Source: Clostridium sp. CAG:921 (GTDB lineage Bacteria > Bacillota > Clostridia > TANB77 > CAG-465). Taken from it: 6,900 bases of DNA. Shown here piece after piece: positions 4,616 to 6,900 of the stretch. Below the pieces are notes generated by a model that had not been told where the DNA came from, did no database searches, and saw only the letters and a list, made by a program, of their open reading frames with translations. The DNA is taken from positions 12,321-19,220 of the forward strand of contig HF991958.1 of the NCBI GenBank assembly GCA_000433135.1, given 5' to 3'. The position numbers and the translations under genes are program-made. How positions within the stretch are numbered: the stretch's first letter is position 1; each line of letters starts with the position of its first letter.

Positions 4616-6850
4616 TTACTTTTCTAAATTTTTATTATTTAATTTTATCTTATCTACTATAAACGTTACGACTATAGCAAAAATAGATATTAATGTAAGA
4701 ATAAGCATATAATTTCCTTTAAAATTTGAGGCAGTAGGCACAAGTATTTCTCTTAATAATTTTATTGAATAAGTCATAGGTAAATATGGTGTTATTACTT
4801 GAAAACCTTTATCAATTGTTTCTATTGGAAATGTTCCACCAGCTGCTGCAAGCTGTAATACCAAAATTATAAGTGCTAAAAATTTACCAATATCACCAAA
4901 ATTTCTTATTAAAAATTGAATTATACTCATAAATGTAATTCCAATTAACATACTAGAAATTAAATAAACAAACATATTATCTATTTCAAATCCTAGACTT
5001 GCTTTTAAAAGTAATGCTGTAATAATTCCCTCGATTGCTCCAATTAGTAAATAAACAAAATTTTGTAATATTTTGTTTTTACTATTTATTCCAAGCATTC
5101 CAAATCTATTATCATGGTCATAATATAACACAACATAACACATAAGTGATCCAACCCATAAGCCAATACATAAGAATAATGGAGTAAATGCAACACCATA
5201 TGAATCTACTTTTCCATATTCTTCTGTTATAAATTCAACAGGTTTTTCACCAAATTCTTCAATACCGTCTAAGCTTTTTAATTGTTCTTTTGTTTCATTT
5301 AACCCAGTTTCTATAGCCTCTTTAAATGTTAGTACTCCACTAACTAATTTATTACTACCATCATATGCAGTTTTAGTTCCTGAATTTAAAGTATCAAGTG
5401 CCTCTGTTATACTGCTAGAACTAGCACTTAAAGTTTTAAGTCCATTTGTAAGTGTATTGCTTCCAACACTAAGTGTATCTACACCATTTTTTAAAGAAGT
5501 AATACCAGCATTTAACGTACTAGTTCCGTCTTTTACAGATCTAAGAGATATTTTAATTGTATCTATTCCATCTATTATTTTAGACATATCTGCTGATTTT
5601 GTCTTTAACTCTTCTGTTCCAGTATATAGTTCTTCAGTTCCTTGTTTAATAGCGCTATCACTTGCTATTAAAGTACTTGCTGTTGCAGTAATTTTTTCAT
5701 TATTTGAAACTATCTTTTTGGAATTTTCATTTATTGCTTTTATATATGTATTTACTTTTTCACTATTTCCAGCATCCAATAATTTTTGTGCGTCACTTAC
5801 TATATTATCTAAAATTTCTTTTGAATTAGTTTCATCAGCTTTATTAGCACTACTTATTATATTTTTTAAAATATCATTAGTAGCATTGTTATTTTCAACC
5901 ACTAATGATGTACACTCATTAATACTATTAGATAACATAGCAACATTTTTAACATATCCATCTACACTACTTGAAAAGCTAGTAGTAGCTCCAACATAAG
6001 TTTGCATCTTTTCATTTAAATTTTTTGCTCCAAAATTTAATTTTAGTATTCCATCGTAAAGATTAATTATACCTTCTGTGCCTTTTAATGATAGCCCCTC
6101 TACTCCAGAATTTATTTTTGATATAGCATTATCTAAATTTTTGCTTCCTGTTGTAAGTATATTAGTTCCATTTAATACTTGATTTATTCCATCATTTAAA
6201 TTAACACTTCCTGTATATGCAGTATTTATTCCATTGTCAAATTCTGTGTAACTATTTTTTAACTTTGAAACTCCATTATCTATTTGTGATATTCCATCGT
6301 TTAAGCTCTCCGTACCTTCTAAAATTGTATTTGCGCCATCACTTATATTTTCTAAGCTTTCTGGCACTTCATTTAAATTTTCGCTCAAACTTGCAATTAT
6401 TTCCTTATCTATTTTAGATTGTAAATTAAGTTCAATTGTTTTTACAGCACTATTTATTATCTGAGTAGCTAAGTAATTTGTGGCTTGATTTGGCCTATAT
6501 ATAATCTTTGCTGTTTTTTTCTCTACTTCAGAAGCACTATTGATGCTTTTTGTAAAATCCTCAGGTATTTGTATTGTTGCATAATACTCTCCCTTTTTCA
6601 TACCTTCTTCTGCTTTTGTTTCTATTACTTGACAAATATTAAAAGTTCCACTTTCTTTTAAGCTTTTAACAAATTCATCCCCTTGATTTTTTCCATCAGC
6701 ACCAGTATCTAAATTTACTACTGCTATTTTCATACTACTTAAGTCACCATATGGATTCCAATATGACTTTAAATAAAAAAAGCTATAAATTAAAGGAATT
6801 AACAATACTATTAAAAACACTATAACATTAAATATCTTCTTATCCTTCAT
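4616..6850 (-). CDS. YhgE/Pip-family membrane protein
   Basis: The protein is a complete 744 residues. One membrane helix at about 8-27 is followed by the family's W-x-P-Y-G motif (WNPYG, 31-35) and a large extracytoplasmic region (about 36-550). That region is full of helical repeats of the type GxxxLxxGxxxL (about 171-275 and 403-505). Five C-terminal helices follow near 554-577, 594-615, 626-648, 654-673 and 714-733. LQLAAAGGTFPIE at 665-677 is the family signature. Members include B. subtilis YhgE and the lactococcal phage infection protein Pip, and are distantly related to the type VII secretion protein EsaA and the C-terminal membrane domain of ABC-2 permeases. The role is probably envelope-related transport or secretion; the substrate is unknown. 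A TAA lies upstream in frame, and the ATG at 6850 is the only sensible start. GGGG lies 11 bases before it. It overlaps the preceding gene by ATGA, suggesting coupled translation. Confidence 0.95.
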   Translation of the reverse strand: MKDKKIFNVIVFLIVLLIPLIYSFFYLKSYWNPYGDLSSMKIAVVNLDTGADGKNQGDEFVKSLKESGTFNICQVIETKAEEGMKKGEYYATIQIPEDFTKSINSASEVEKKTAKIIYRPNQATNYLATQIINSAVKTIELNLQSKIDKEIIASLSENLNEVPESLENISDGANTILEGTESLNDGISQIDNGVSKLKNSYTEFDNGINTAYTGSVNLNDGINQVLNGTNILTTGSKNLDNAISKINSGVEGLSLKGTEGIINLYDGILKLNFGAKNLNEKMQTYVGATTSFSSSVDGYVKNVAMLSNSINECTSLVVENNNATNDILKNIISSANKADETNSKEILDNIVSDAQKLLDAGNSEKVNTYIKAINENSKKIVSNNEKITATASTLIASDSAIKQGTEELYTGTEELKTKSADMSKIIDGIDTIKISLRSVKDGTSTLNAGITSLKNGVDTLSVGSNTLTNGLKTLSASSSSITEALDTLNSGTKTAYDGSNKLVSGVLTFKEAIETGLNETKEQLKSLDGIEEFGEKPVEFITEEYGKVDSYGVAFTPLFLCIGLWVGSLMCYVVLYYDHDNRFGMLGINSKNKILQNFVYLLIGAIEGIITALLLKASLGFEIDNMFVYLISSMLIGITFMSIIQFLIRNFGDIGKFLALIILVLQLAAAGGTFPIETIDKGFQVITPYLPMTYSIKLLREILVPTASNFKGNYMLILTLISIFAIVVTFIVDKIKLNNKNLEK

Positions 6851-6900
6851 TTTTTTAACATCCCCTTTTTAACCCTTTCTTTAATATTTCTGAAATAGTT
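6847..6900 (-). CDS. C-terminal end of a gene upstream of yhgE (partial)
   Basis: The frame is open from the right edge and encodes 17 residues ending in VKKGMLKK, then TGA at 6849-6847. The stop overlaps the YhgE start as ATGA, a typical coupling arrangement in an operon. The fragment is too short to identify. Genes of the YhgE family are often preceded by a TetR-type regulator or by another YhgE paralogue, and either would fit. One extra A in the A7 run would join this frame to YhgE, so a longer N-terminus cannot be fully excluded. Confidence 0.5.
   Translation of the reverse strand, partial: NYFRNIKERVKKGMLKK
6885..6897. repeat. Short hyphenated palindrome near the right edge
   Basis: TATTTC and GAAATA are exact reverse complements separated by one T. 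It lies inside the partial upstream gene 35 bases before the YhgE start. It could be a small operator but could equally be chance in AT-rich coding DNA. Confidence 0.2.

Noticed and set aside
5457..5999. 180-residue plus-strand ORF with hydrophobic stretches
   Set aside because: It is antisense to the repeat-rich region of the YhgE gene. The Gly/Leu/Asn repeats read backward give Ser/Phe/Pro/Leu-rich pseudo-membrane segments. There is no ribosome-binding site.
5330..6340. Repeated DNA pattern resembling a tandem repeat array
   Set aside because: The repetition comes from the protein's GxxxLxxG helical repeats. At the DNA level the units are divergent and there are no spacers, so it is not a CRISPR array or a DNA repeat element.
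6217..6417. 66-residue plus-strand ORF
   Set aside because: It is antisense to YhgE, has no ribosome-binding site and shows low-complexity Leu/Phe/His composition.

Overview
The DNA is very AT-rich. Its genes carry strong GGAGG-type Shine-Dalgarno sequences and their proteins are rich in Lys, Ile, Asn and Glu. The window also holds a YhgE/Pip-family membrane protein, half-size TauE/SafE permease genes and a small YtxH-like protein. Together these suggest a low-GC Firmicute, most likely class Clostridia (Clostridiaceae or Peptostreptococcaceae). Genus cannot be settled from the sequence alone.

Layout. (1) Positions 1-3377, minus strand: a leftward operon of uncharacterised soluble proteins, read from a promoter near 3422-3451. 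In order of transcription it holds a protein with two H-I-T motifs spaced like a 2H phosphoesterase, a second ORF overlapping its end, a coiled-coil protein, and a large protein of at least 390 residues that runs off the left edge. The first two ORFs overlap by only a few dozen bases at a run of nine A. Removing one A joins them into one 455-residue protein, so I suspect a frameshifted, slippage-dependent or mis-sequenced single gene. (2) Positions 3517-4290, plus strand, divergent from the operon: two consecutive half-size TauE/SafE-like permease genes, each with about four membrane helices. (3) Positions 4389-4526, plus strand: a 45-residue YtxH-like membrane peptide with an excellent ribosome-binding site. 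A 16-bp perfect palindrome overlaps its stop codon, and a strong 15-bp bidirectional terminator follows. (4) Positions 4616-6850, minus strand: a complete 744-residue YhgE/Pip-family protein converging on that terminator. Its start overlaps by ATGA with the last 17 codons of another gene entering from the right edge.

How the parts relate. The YhgE gene, the small plus-strand genes and the leftward operon look like three separate transcription units. The most novel part is the leftward operon. It may pair a 2H-type RNA or cyclic-nucleotide phosphoesterase domain with a degenerate DHH/DHHA1-like half, plus two proteins of unknown function. The 2H call rests on motifs seen by eye. The DHH call and any role in RNA repair or nucleotide signalling are inference. 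No tRNA, rRNA, CRISPR array, transposase or integrase was seen, and no stretch above 300 bases lacks a gene.
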